From positions 1 to 40,136 of the forward strand of contig JAAOYK010000026.1 of the NCBI GenBank assembly GCA_018221305.1: a stretch of DNA of 40,136 nucleotides, written 5' to 3'. The stretch is from Candidatus Pacearchaeota archaeon (GTDB taxonomy: Archaea > Nanobdellota > Nanobdellia > Pacearchaeales > GW2011-AR1). The notes beneath the pieces were generated by a model, which was not told where the DNA came from, searched no databases, and worked only from the letters and a program-made list of their open reading frames with translations. Shown here piece by piece: positions 8,539 to 17,709 of this stretch. The position numbers and the translations under genes were made by a program. Within the stretch, counting starts at the first letter, position 1, and every line of letters begins with the position of its first letter.

Positions 8539-8713
8539 ATTTCCCCCTTTTGAGAATCATAATTTGTGTTCTGTAATCTGTATTTCTTACTTTTCTTGTT
8601 TTCCCTGTGTTTCCTTTTTCTTTTGTTTCCATCCTACAATTACTATAGGAGTTGTATTTTAGTTATATCTTTCTGACAAAAAAATGTGCACAGTGTTGTA
8701 CAAGATCAAAACC

Positions 8714-8722
8714 TTTATATAT
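8714..8722 (+). promoter_or_regulatory. TATA box for the divergent wHTH regulator (near-leaderless)
   Basis: tttatatat starting 29 bp upstream of ATG 8743. Confidence 0.5.
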
Positions 8723-8742
8723 TCAAAAAGCCTATGTAAAGC

Positions 8743-9615
8743 ATGGTCTTAGATAGCAAAACAATGGGGGAAATCTGTAAATTTGTTAAACTAAAACCAC
8801 GAACAGTACAAGAAATTTCTATACTTCTTAAAAAAAATTGGCGAACTGCAGAGCGTTATATTGAAAAAATTTCAGAAGAAACAGGCTGTATTAAAACTAG
8901 AATTTTTCGTGGAGGAACAAGGGGCGCCTTAAAAATTGTTTATTGGAACATGTTAGATGATATTCATTCAACAAGTTTTCAAGAAGAATTACTAGAAGAA
9001 ATAATGAAAGGGAAAAGACGTTCAGATTTCTCACCATTTGATATTTACCAATATATTGAGGACGAGAAAAAACAAGCACATATTGAAGATGCAACAATGA
9101 TCGATACAGATATTGAGATAAGTAAACAACAAGACCTAATAACAGCACTTAGAAACGCACAAAAACAGATACTAATTTTTTCAGGAAACCTTTCATGGAT
9201 AAATTCACATCAACAAGGAACCCCAATAATAAACATCATAAAAGAGATTGCAATGCGTAAAATTCCAATAAAGATAATTGCCCGGGTTTCAATTGTAGGT
9301 GCTCAAAATGTTGACAGACTTTTATCAATAAATAAAGAAGTCGGAAGAGATATAATAGAAATAAGACATAGGTACCAACCATTACGTGCAATAGTAATTG
9401 ACAATAAGGTAGTAAAAATGCGCGAACTACGAGAGCCAATATTTTACAGATATGGAGAACTAAAAAAGAAAGTTGAAGTATTCTATGACATTTATGACCC
9501 AGAATGGGCAGAATGGCTACAAAAAGTATTTTGGAAAATGTATACAAAAGCCTTACCAGCTCCAAAACGTATCAAAGAGATTGAAAAAATTCAAAACAAA
9601 ATTTTACTGTCTTAA
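8743..9615 (+). CDS. Winged-HTH transcriptional regulator with TrmB/PLD-like C-terminal sensor-type domain
   Basis: N-terminal HTH VQEISILLKKNWRTAERYIEKISEETG; C-terminal ILIFSGNLSWINSH...IKIIARVS...LRAIVIDNKVV. Confidence 0.65.
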   Translation: MVLDSKTMGEICKFVKLKPRTVQEISILLKKNWRTAERYIEKISEETGCIKTRIFRGGTRGALKIVYWNMLDDIHSTSFQEELLEEIMKGKRRSDFSPFDIYQYIEDEKKQAHIEDATMIDTDIEISKQQDLITALRNAQKQILIFSGNLSWINSHQQGTPIINIIKEIAMRKIPIKIIARVSIVGAQNVDRLLSINKEVGRDIIEIRHRYQPLRAIVIDNKVVKMRELREPIFYRYGELKKKVEVFYDIYDPEWAEWLQKVFWKMYTKALPAPKRIKEIEKIQNKILLS

Positions 9616-9636
9616 AAATAATAAAATAAAAACACC

Positions 9637-10104
9637 CTATAACTTTTTATCCATCTCGGTGACCATGCATTCAGCTACCCCTACAAACCCCTTACGTTTG
9701 TTAACAATTTTATATCCTAACTTTTTATAAAACCCGCACGCATTAACAGTAGAATACAACCTGACCTTTTCTTCACTATTCTTTTTAAGAAAATTTTCAA
9801 TATGCAAAACTAGTTTTCTACCAACCCCAAGCCCCAAACAATCAAGCCCAACATATAATCCGCCTAAAAAGTTTTTATCATAAAATCCAGCAGTTCCAAC
9901 AATTTTTCCATGCCCATCAACTGCAACAAACATTGACCAGGATTTCATTTTTTCGATTATCTTTTCTTCAGTATTACGAGCAACAGATTCATTGATATAC
10001 AACTCATCATAATATTTACTAAGCTCTTGCCTCAAATTTTCAATTCGAAGCTTACTCATTTCAGATGCATCAGAATCTTTTGCCTTTCGAATTTTTATTT
10101 TCAT
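9637..10104 (-). CDS. GNAT family N-acetyltransferase
   Basis: MKIKIRKAKDSDASEMSKL...GLYVGLDCLGLGVGRKLVLHIENFL...CGFYKKLGYKIV. Confidence 0.85.
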   Translation of the reverse strand: MKIKIRKAKDSDASEMSKLRIENLRQELSKYYDELYINESVARNTEEKIIEKMKSWSMFVAVDGHGKIVGTAGFYDKNFLGGLYVGLDCLGLGVGRKLVLHIENFLKKNSEEKVRLYSTVNACGFYKKLGYKIVNKRKGFVGVAECMVTEMDKKL

Positions 10105-10128
10105 TTCAACCGAAACCGTTTAATTTTT

Positions 10129-10689
10129 CTATCTTTTTTTAATAGCAAAACAATTACTTGCTTCATTTTGTCCTCTTTTTAAATTCTTTATTATATAGTT
10201 GACAACATCATCTTCATTTATATTTGTTGTGTCAACCTCTACCCCAGATTCAAAAGAGTTAGCTTTTTTATAAACAGCTTTAGCAGCCTCAGGACCGTAA
10301 GGTTTTTCACGTGCAGCATCCCGGCCCATACAAACATCCAATGGTGCAGTTAATGTAAAGATTTGCCCGCTATAACCTAAATCATGCATTTTCAATACAA
10401 AATCATCTAATGTAGATTTCCAATAAAAGTTTCCATCAAAAATAACCAATCGCCTTTTTTCTAAATCTTTTCTTGCCCTGTCAAGAGCCATATTATTTGC
10501 AATAAAAAAACTTTTTTGAGAAATATAACCATCCTCCTTATGATCCAGAAGATACGGGTGTACATCAATTAATTCATCATAACTAATATGTCTTGCATCC
10601 AGCACGTTTGCCAACTTTTTTGAGACTGTAGATTTACCAATACCTAATGCACCCCGGATAATAAGATAGTTAATAGATTTATTTTCCAT
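10129..10689 (-). CDS. P-loop kinase/AAA_33-like ATP-binding protein
   Basis: GALGIGKSTVSKKLA Walker A near N-terminus; small-molecule-kinase-like length. Confidence 0.75.
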   Translation of the reverse strand: MENKSINYLIIRGALGIGKSTVSKKLANVLDARHISYDELIDVHPYLLDHKEDGYISQKSFFIANNMALDRARKDLEKRRLVIFDGNFYWKSTLDDFVLKMHDLGYSGQIFTLTAPLDVCMGRDAAREKPYGPEAAKAVYKKANSFESGVEVDTTNINEDDVVNYIIKNLKRGQNEASNCFAIKKR

Positions 10690-11104
10690 TATTTTTGGTC
10701 AATGGCAAAAAAGGTTTTATTGCTTCCCTAAGTCTTGGCTTTCGCCAAAATTTATCAAACTCAAGGGGGGTTACATCTTTTAACTCAGGCATCTCGCGCA
10801 CTGCTAAATCAATTGAATCAGTAACATCAAGAACTACCAACTGTTTATCGCCGAGATCAAAACGACGTGCAACAATCTTAAGCAATCGTTCTCTAACAAT
10901 AATAACAACATCTGCCCAATCAAGATCCTGTTGCGTTATAGGATTTGGTGCTTCTTCACCAATATTAAACCCCTCCACCCCACCAAAACGGGTTTCATAT
11001 CCTTTAGTTTTCAAATAACCTGCAAGATACTGACTCCTATTGATACCCTTAGCACACACGCACAAAACTTTTACTTTTTCTTTTACTTTTTTATTTTTTT
11101 TCAT
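10679..11104 (-). CDS. Low-molecular-weight protein-tyrosine-phosphatase-like protein
   Basis: CAKGINRS = CX5RS near N-terminus; downstream DLDWADVVIIV. Confidence 0.65.
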   Translation of the reverse strand: MKKNKKVKEKVKVLCVCAKGINRSQYLAGYLKTKGYETRFGGVEGFNIGEEAPNPITQQDLDWADVVIIVRERLLKIVARRFDLGDKQLVVLDVTDSIDLAVREMPELKDVTPLEFDKFWRKPRLREAIKPFLPLTKNNGK

Positions 11105-11106
11105 TC

Positions 11107-12303
11107 TTAATCCCTTCTTAACCCAATTAAATAAACAAACCCCTCTAATAAAGATAACGCCCCACTAATTAATAAAGTATTAACAACCCCTATAAAATTG
11201 ATTGATAGGCCGGCTAAAAATACAGCAATAGAAAATCCAATTGCCCAAATAACATTATTCATTGAACCAAGTGATGCCCGAATCTTAGAATCAAATTCAC
11301 AATGATATGCACTATCCCCTACTACATCTAATACTACGATACTAATTCTTAATAAAGTTAAAAAAATGATTGCAAAAATGATTGAGTTAGACAAGGCAAA
11401 AGAGATCATAAATATACTTGACAAAAATACAAACAATACAAGAGAATATTTGATTCCTTTTTTATGTGCAAATTTTTCAGCAATTACCGGACTAATAATT
11501 GATAATGCAGCAATAAGTGCAATTATTCCAGAAAAAGACCCAGGACTTAAATTCAGTATTTGTATGAATAATAAAGGCATCGCAATAAAAAAAGCACTAC
11601 CAGCCAAAATACCTAAAAAATCTCCAAGCATTAAAGCCCTTAGCTGTTTATTTTTCTTATGAATAATATAACTAAAGGACTCTCTTGCTTTAATCATTGA
11701 TTTAATTAAATAATTATGTTTAACTTTTTCAGGTTTAAAATTCCTCTCCTCCATGTAACGCCAAACAATAAAAAACATGAACAATTGACAGATAGCTACA
11801 AAGAGCCAAACAAATCTAAAATTAATCGAGATAAGAACTAATCCAATTAATCCCCCGAGGATATGCCCACCTTTTTCAAAAATATATCCCTTAGAAATTA
11901 AGGAAACTAGTTTAGATTTTTTCTTACTAATATTAAGTGCGTCAATAGACCAAGCACTGCCACTACCTGAAAAAAATGCCCACGCAATATCACCCAACAT
12001 CCAAGAACCTGCAAGCAACCAAAAACTTTTAAAAATAAATAATCCAAAAAATGCAAGACTCATAAGAAAAAAAGAAATCATAATAGATTTTTTCCTAGAA
12101 TCATAATCCGCAATAGCCCCGGTTGGAAATTCAAAAAGAGTCATTACAATTACTGAAATTGCAAAAAGGGTTGTTATAGAGACAACATTAAAACCAAACG
12201 ATAAAAAATAAATCAATCCAAGAGCAGCCATTAACGCCCTCCTAATTCCATGAGTAAACTCCATCCCATAAAGAAGGGTTTTTACTTTTTTTGAAAATTT
12301 CAT
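11107..12303 (-). CDS. MFS transporter
   Basis: Multiple hydrophobic segments; FEFPTGAIADYDSRKKSI motif. Confidence 0.85.
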   Translation of the reverse strand: MKFSKKVKTLLYGMEFTHGIRRALMAALGLIYFLSFGFNVVSITTLFAISVIVMTLFEFPTGAIADYDSRKKSIMISFFLMSLAFFGLFIFKSFWLLAGSWMLGDIAWAFFSGSGSAWSIDALNISKKKSKLVSLISKGYIFEKGGHILGGLIGLVLISINFRFVWLFVAICQLFMFFIVWRYMEERNFKPEKVKHNYLIKSMIKARESFSYIIHKKNKQLRALMLGDFLGILAGSAFFIAMPLLFIQILNLSPGSFSGIIALIAALSIISPVIAEKFAHKKGIKYSLVLFVFLSSIFMISFALSNSIIFAIIFLTLLRISIVVLDVVGDSAYHCEFDSKIRASLGSMNNVIWAIGFSIAVFLAGLSINFIGVVNTLLISGALSLLEGFVYLIGLRRD

Positions 12304-12848
12304 TTTACTTTAGCAAATAACATATCATGCAAATATTTGCCATCTTTAAACTTATTTTTCCTTAATATTCCTTCACATTTATATCCAGCTTTTTCAAGCA
12401 CTCTTGCTGAAGCTTTGTTAAAAGTACGACAAAACCCAGTGATTCGTATTAATTTATATTTTTTAAAAGCATATTTAGTCACCATCTTTACAGCCATTGT
12501 AGCAATACCTTTTCCGCGATATTCCTTTGCAATCCAATATCCTAAAACACCCTTATGTTTTTCATATCCATAAGACAAACCATGGATACTAACTAATCCA
12601 ATAAACTTTCCATCAACATCTATTGCAAAATCTTCGTCCTTTGGCTTTTTTTCCCGATAACTTGTCATAATCTCATTAATTTCCTTACGTGCCTCTGCCT
12701 TTGTTTTAGGAACTTTGAGTATACCCTTCTTAACCGCACTATCCAAAGAAATCCTAAGATATTCATCCAAATCATTCAGAGTAATATGACGCAACACAAA
12801 CTTTGGTTTTACAGATTTTAAGATTATTTTCATCCAACAAGCCTCCAA
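12300..12848 (-). CDS. GNAT family N-acetyltransferase (RimJ/RimL-like)
   Basis: LGYWIAKEYRGKGIATMAVKMVTKYAF...FNKASARVLEKAGYKCEGILRKN. Confidence 0.9.
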   Translation of the reverse strand: MEACWMKIILKSVKPKFVLRHITLNDLDEYLRISLDSAVKKGILKVPKTKAEARKEINEIMTSYREKKPKDEDFAIDVDGKFIGLVSIHGLSYGYEKHKGVLGYWIAKEYRGKGIATMAVKMVTKYAFKKYKLIRITGFCRTFNKASARVLEKAGYKCEGILRKNKFKDGKYLHDMLFAKVK

Positions 12849-13591
12849 TTATTTTCATCAAACCCGCCCATTTTTTTTAATACATAACTTACTAAATCAT
12901 CAATAAATTTTAATTTTTTCTTGCCCTCTTTAGCCCTAATACATGCAATTAACTTTTTAACAAAAAGTTTATCAGGGTGAGCATCTAACAAATATCTAGC
13001 CCGAAAATCGTTATTAGTAAGATAATTATAATATTTTGCAAACGAAAACGCTTCGACCTGACAAAATTTCCCATAATGTCGGATTATTCTGAAAAGAAGT
13101 AAAGAATATGCATGATCAAACATTGGAGATTTTTCTAAATATAAATTCTTTAACGAATAATGCAGGTTCCACAAATCATACTTTAAAGATTCTTTTTCCT
13201 TTTCTAAAAGTTTTGGGAACTTTTTCTTTATTAACTGTTCAGCCCTATGCCTTAAGATCTTTGCCTTATCATTTTTATCATACAATACCTTCATAAAAAG
13301 GGTTCCGCGAACACTTGAAGAATTATTATCATTAAACGTGCTTCCCAAAAAGCTTAGTGCAGAATCAAACGCACTAACAAAATATTCAACAACATATCCA
13401 TTAATCTTTGTCAACCCTTTAACAGATTTAAAATTTTTATTTTTAACTAATACGTGCATATCAATATCAGAAAACTTACCCTCATTTTTAACAGCATAAC
13501 TCCCTGCCAAAAAAATAACTTCAACTCCTTTTTTCTTTTTCCAAGTATTAACAAAGATCTCAACTGCTGACAAAAATCCTTTTTTTTTCAT
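12830..13591 (-). CDS. Nucleotidyltransferase-domain protein
   Basis: VIFLAGSYAVKNEGKFSDIDMHVLV (GSx..DxD nucleotidyltransferase signature). Confidence 0.75.
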   Translation of the reverse strand: MKKKGFLSAVEIFVNTWKKKKGVEVIFLAGSYAVKNEGKFSDIDMHVLVKNKNFKSVKGLTKINGYVVEYFVSAFDSALSFLGSTFNDNNSSSVRGTLFMKVLYDKNDKAKILRHRAEQLIKKKFPKLLEKEKESLKYDLWNLHYSLKNLYLEKSPMFDHAYSLLLFRIIRHYGKFCQVEAFSFAKYYNYLTNNDFRARYLLDAHPDKLFVKKLIACIRAKEGKKKLKFIDDLVSYVLKKMGGFDENNWRLVG

Positions 13592-14028
13592 TTTATATTT
13601 TTATCCATTATAACAACACTAGGCGCTACACTAAACCCGAAGGCGTTATAGAATTTAAATGCACCTGAAGAAGAGTCTGACAACAAAAACATATTTTTTA
13701 TACCCTCAGCTCTACATTTATCTTCAACAAAACTAATCAATGCTGACCCAAGCCCTTTCCTTTGACACTCTTCCCTGACCCAAAGCTCTTTGATAACAAC
13801 CTCTTTACCGCTGGGCTCTAAAATTGTCCAGAGAATTATAAACCCTAAGATTTCATTAGTTTTCTCATTCAGTGCATAATACACTTCCCCATTTTTAGCC
13901 AATTCTTTAATTTTCAGGAGTGCAGATTCTTTTGTCCACCCCTGATTATAAGGCTTCTTACAGGATTCTTCTAAGAATACCTTTGAAACTTTTTCAAAAT
14001 CTTTTTTGGTTGCTCGTTTTATTTTCAT
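13588..14028 (-). CDS. GNAT family N-acetyltransferase
   Basis: VIKELWVREECQRKGLGSALISFVEDKC...FKFYNAFGF. Confidence 0.9.
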   Translation of the reverse strand: MKIKRATKKDFEKVSKVFLEESCKKPYNQGWTKESALLKIKELAKNGEVYYALNEKTNEILGFIILWTILEPSGKEVVIKELWVREECQRKGLGSALISFVEDKCRAEGIKNMFLLSDSSSGAFKFYNAFGFSVAPSVVIMDKNIK

Positions 14029-14029
14029 C

Positions 14030-14872
14030 TCACAAATCCTCCATAATCATTTTCTGTTTAACAAACCGTGCTTGCTTTTTATATCCTGCATCATGAGCAA
14101 GTTTAATAGCGCGTCTTAATTCTTTATTATCATAATGCTCTTCCCAGTGTCCATCTAATCCAAGAGTTATAGGAATGCCTCGTTTGTTTGCTTGTTTAAT
14201 TATCCAAGGACTTGGAAACGGGCTGTTACATTTTCTAACACCCCCAATATTAATTTCAAGAACCATTCTAGACTTCTTAATTACATCCAGTGCTTCACCA
14301 ATTACCTTTTTGTACCAATCTGCATGTTCATCAAACAATTTGTATTTTTCATTATACACCTTAATATAATCTAAATGCCCAACACAATTATATAATCCAG
14401 ATTTTACTAATTTCTTAATCTGGTTATAATACTCAGTAACATATTCTTGTACACTTCCAAACATTTCTGCAGTTTTTTTCCAATAATCAATCCCAGACTC
14501 AATATCCCTACCACCTGGAACCCCTATTTTCTCAGTACTCACAACATGAATTGATCCAATAACATAATCATAATCCTGTTTTTTTAGCTCAGATTTAAAC
14601 CAATCAGTATTTTTCTCATACCAATCCATTTCCACACCAAGATAGATATCAATTATTCCACCATATTTCTCTTGAAGTTTTTTAACTTCATCAATATAAT
14701 TTGCAGGAAAATGCTTCCGATTATAATTAGTAGGATAATTCAAAGGAGAAAAATAATGATCAGTAAAATATACATAACTCCATTTAAGTTCAATAGCTTT
14801 TTTTACGACTTGTTCAGGTGTTAATCTTCCATCACTACCAGTGCTATGATTATGTGTAGAAAAAAGCTTCAT
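14030..14872 (-). CDS. PHP-domain phosphoesterase (histidinol-phosphatase-like)
   Basis: STHNHSTGSDGRLTPEQVV; YFTDHYF; GHLDYIK; LGLDGHWEEHY. Confidence 0.85.
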   Translation of the reverse strand: MKLFSTHNHSTGSDGRLTPEQVVKKAIELKWSYVYFTDHYFSPLNYPTNYNRKHFPANYIDEVKKLQEKYGGIIDIYLGVEMDWYEKNTDWFKSELKKQDYDYVIGSIHVVSTEKIGVPGGRDIESGIDYWKKTAEMFGSVQEYVTEYYNQIKKLVKSGLYNCVGHLDYIKVYNEKYKLFDEHADWYKKVIGEALDVIKKSRMVLEINIGGVRKCNSPFPSPWIIKQANKRGIPITLGLDGHWEEHYDNKELRRAIKLAHDAGYKKQARFVKQKMIMEDL

Positions 14873-14875
14873 TTT

Positions 14876-15460
14876 TTAATCTTCCAAATGTCGTGTACAA
14901 TTTAATAATCGAATCCGATGCTTCCTGTCCTCAAACATTTCAAAAACATTAACACAAGTATTTTTTTGTGAATAATGATCCATATAATCTGAATCAAGAC
15001 CGAGGAGGACAGTAATTAAAGCCTTGTTAAGAAACCCATGCGCAACAATCAAAACAACCCTATCCTTAAACTTTTGATAAATAACATCTATCGCACGCTT
15101 TGCACGCTTTTGCATACTTTCAAGACTTTCAACATTATCTGGAGGATTATCCCAATCAGTTTCACTAAAAGGCTTACCTGAAAGATCCCCAACATCAACT
15201 TCTTTTAATTCATCCAAAATTTCAATAGGAACGCCTTCATGAAATTTAGTAATATAACTCATTGTTTCTTTGGCCCGCCCTAAAGGGCTACAAAAAATAG
15301 CATCAAGCTTTTCACCATTCAGTCTTTCACCAAGCTTTTTTGCCTGAGAAATACCTTCATTACTAAGTTTTCCTTCAACCCTGCACCCTTCATGCATTCG
15401 CTCAACATTACCCATAGACTCGCCATGTCGGACCAAGATTATTTTCATTTTATACTCCAT
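14876..15460 (-). CDS. Histidine phosphatase (phosphoglycerate-mutase-like) family protein
   Basis: ILVRHGESMGNVE; VLIVAHGFLNKAL. Confidence 0.92.
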   Translation of the reverse strand: MEYKMKIILVRHGESMGNVERMHEGCRVEGKLSNEGISQAKKLGERLNGEKLDAIFCSPLGRAKETMSYITKFHEGVPIEILDELKEVDVGDLSGKPFSETDWDNPPDNVESLESMQKRAKRAIDVIYQKFKDRVVLIVAHGFLNKALITVLLGLDSDYMDHYSQKNTCVNVFEMFEDRKHRIRLLNCTRHLED

Positions 15461-16407
15461 CCAAGCTCTTTACTCATTGCATTTATTCTTTTTAGCTGAT
15501 GCCCCATAAAATATTCACGTTTGTCTGTTGCCTTTTTCATCGTATTATAATGCCACAAAAAGTTTGCAGCAGCATTTCCAAGAATTAATGGGAAAATCAA
15601 CTTCTCTTGAGTTTTAGGCAAATTTGCAATCTTCCTATATTGAGCAAGAAAATTATTATATGCCCTCCGGTTCAAAACCCCCTCACCCATACACGAATAT
15701 GAAACAGACTTTGCTAAATCATTAGCCAAAGGAGCAATTTGCACTCCGTCAAAATCTAGCACTCCGACAATTTTGTCTCCTTTAAACAAAACATTATGAT
15801 ACCCAAAATCACTGTGCGTAATTGTTAACCCTTTTCTAAAATCAACAGAATCTAATCGTTTTAAAATTTTACCAATTCTCTCATAATTTTCAACCAAAAG
15901 TTTATCAGCATCATTTTTAACAGCCCCAAGACGAATACTTGCATGATTACGTTTTGCCCAATCCAAAGAATAAGCATACCTATGATTTCTATCAAACTTA
16001 AAATCTCTTACTGCATTGTGATAATGTGCCAAAGCAGAAGCCAACTCACGAACACGTACAGGATTTCCCTTGTGTGAAGCAGTACCACTAATTTTTTCAT
16101 ACACCCAAAAAGGTTTATTATATACACGAGACAATTGTCTACCTTTATTATCAACTAAAGGAACAGGTATCGCATAAGGATAACCTTTTTCTTTTAAATG
16201 ATTTAAAACTTCAAATTCTAAATCTGACTGAAACTGTTTATAACTATCAAGCTGATTTCCTAAAAAACGCAGCACATAATTACCTTTAGTTGTTTTAGTA
16301 TCAAAATTATGATTAACAATCCCAGACTCAAAAGGCTTATAAGATATGACCTTCCCTATATCATACAAATTCTCAATACGCTTAACAAAAGAAGGTGTAA
16401 GTTTCAT
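15445..16407 (-). CDS. Phosphotransferase (APH/homoserine-kinase-like)
   Basis: LTITHSDFGYHNVLFKGDKIVGVLDFDGVQIAPLANDLA. Confidence 0.88.
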   Translation of the reverse strand: MKLTPSFVKRIENLYDIGKVISYKPFESGIVNHNFDTKTTKGNYVLRFLGNQLDSYKQFQSDLEFEVLNHLKEKGYPYAIPVPLVDNKGRQLSRVYNKPFWVYEKISGTASHKGNPVRVRELASALAHYHNAVRDFKFDRNHRYAYSLDWAKRNHASIRLGAVKNDADKLLVENYERIGKILKRLDSVDFRKGLTITHSDFGYHNVLFKGDKIVGVLDFDGVQIAPLANDLAKSVSYSCMGEGVLNRRAYNNFLAQYRKIANLPKTQEKLIFPLILGNAAANFLWHYNTMKKATDKREYFMGHQLKRINAMSKELGWSIK

Positions 16408-17150
16408 TTTATACCCCTTAAACAGTTAATTCCAGCGTCAAAAAGTTTCTTCATACCTTTTTTAACATCAGCTTCATCAAATCGCGGCGTCCACTTCTCA
16501 GTTAAGATATCTGAGACTATAAACGCACTAGCCATTTTTACTTTTTTTACTTTAGCTACTGCAAACAATGCACTTGCTTCCATCTCAACAGTAGAAATTC
16601 CTTTTTTTGAATAACGTTCTACCTCTTCAGAAGTCTCCCGATAAAAAGCATCAGTAGTCCATGTTACGCAATCAGAATAATTAATACCAGATTCAGTAAG
16701 AGATTTGGATAATTTTTTTGTCAGCCATTTATCTGGAAAACTATAATGACCATGAGGTGCATAATGATAACTAGTACCCTCATCACGAAGAGCCTTTTGA
16801 CATAAAAAGAAACCTTGCTTATGAAGCCCCCCAGCATAACCTAAACTTAAAAAATATTTTCCCCCAAAAGTGATCAACCTCTCAAGAACAGTAATAACAC
16901 AAGGACTACCAATACCTTTAACATCAATTATACCAATATCACCATACCAATAAAAATCATATAAAGGTTTTGATAATTCTTTAACTTTATTTGGCTTATA
17001 TTTACGTTTAAAATATTTAGACACACTTGAAGTATAAATAAGAATATATTTTTTAGGGATATCTTTTGGAAGTTTCTTTTTCTTCAAAGTAATTTTTGGA
17101 GAAAGTATTGCTTCATTCAAATGCTTCCCAGGATATTTTGGATAAGTCAT
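16404..17150 (-). CDS. Nucleoside phosphorylase family protein
   Basis: GIGSPCVITVLERLI...VTWTTDAFYRE...VEMEASALFAVAKVKKVKMASAFIVSD. Confidence 0.85.
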   Translation of the reverse strand: MTYPKYPGKHLNEAILSPKITLKKKKLPKDIPKKYILIYTSSVSKYFKRKYKPNKVKELSKPLYDFYWYGDIGIIDVKGIGSPCVITVLERLITFGGKYFLSLGYAGGLHKQGFFLCQKALRDEGTSYHYAPHGHYSFPDKWLTKKLSKSLTESGINYSDCVTWTTDAFYRETSEEVERYSKKGISTVEMEASALFAVAKVKKVKMASAFIVSDILTEKWTPRFDEADVKKGMKKLFDAGINCLRGIK

Positions 17151-17707
17151 CTCAAACTTTTCTCCCAGGAACTTTTAGTTATTACGTAAATTCGGGTCTT
17201 ATGAGCAATCCCAGTGGCACGACTAACATGATCTTCTTTTTCATATCCAGTAAATTTTCCGCCAAGCTTTTGGGCCAATCCAGCAGACCGAACATTACTT
17301 TCAAATACAGGAACAATTATTTTCCTTAACTTCAGCCGATTAAACGCATAAGAGATTAATTTATTACATGCTTCAGAAACTATTCCCTTGCGCCAAAAAG
17401 GCTGACCTAACCAATATCCAAGCTCGCACTCACCCTTATCCTTATCAATACTATGGACACCAATACCTCCGAGATACTGGCCAGTATCTTTAAAAGTTAT
17501 TGCCAAAAAATAAGATTTTTTAGGACGTTTTTTTCGTTTTTTTGCGCAATCATTAATAAACCATCTTGCATCACTAAGCCGATATGGATAAGGCAATGGA
17601 AACATCCATTTAGAAACTTCTAAATTATTTGCGTATTTTGCAATACTTAGTTCATACTCTGGCAAAACTTCAGTCAAAGCAAGACGTTTTGTAACTAAAC
17701 GCACCAT
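17147..17707 (-). CDS. GNAT family N-acetyltransferase (RimJ/RimL-like)
   Basis: CELGYWLGQPFWRKGIVSEACNKLISYAFNRLKLRKI...FESNVRSAGLAQKLGGKFTG. Confidence 0.92.
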   Translation of the reverse strand: MVRLVTKRLALTEVLPEYELSIAKYANNLEVSKWMFPLPYPYRLSDARWFINDCAKKRKKRPKKSYFLAITFKDTGQYLGGIGVHSIDKDKGECELGYWLGQPFWRKGIVSEACNKLISYAFNRLKLRKIIVPVFESNVRSAGLAQKLGGKFTGYEKEDHVSRATGIAHKTRIYVITKSSWEKSLR

Positions 17708-17709
17708 TT

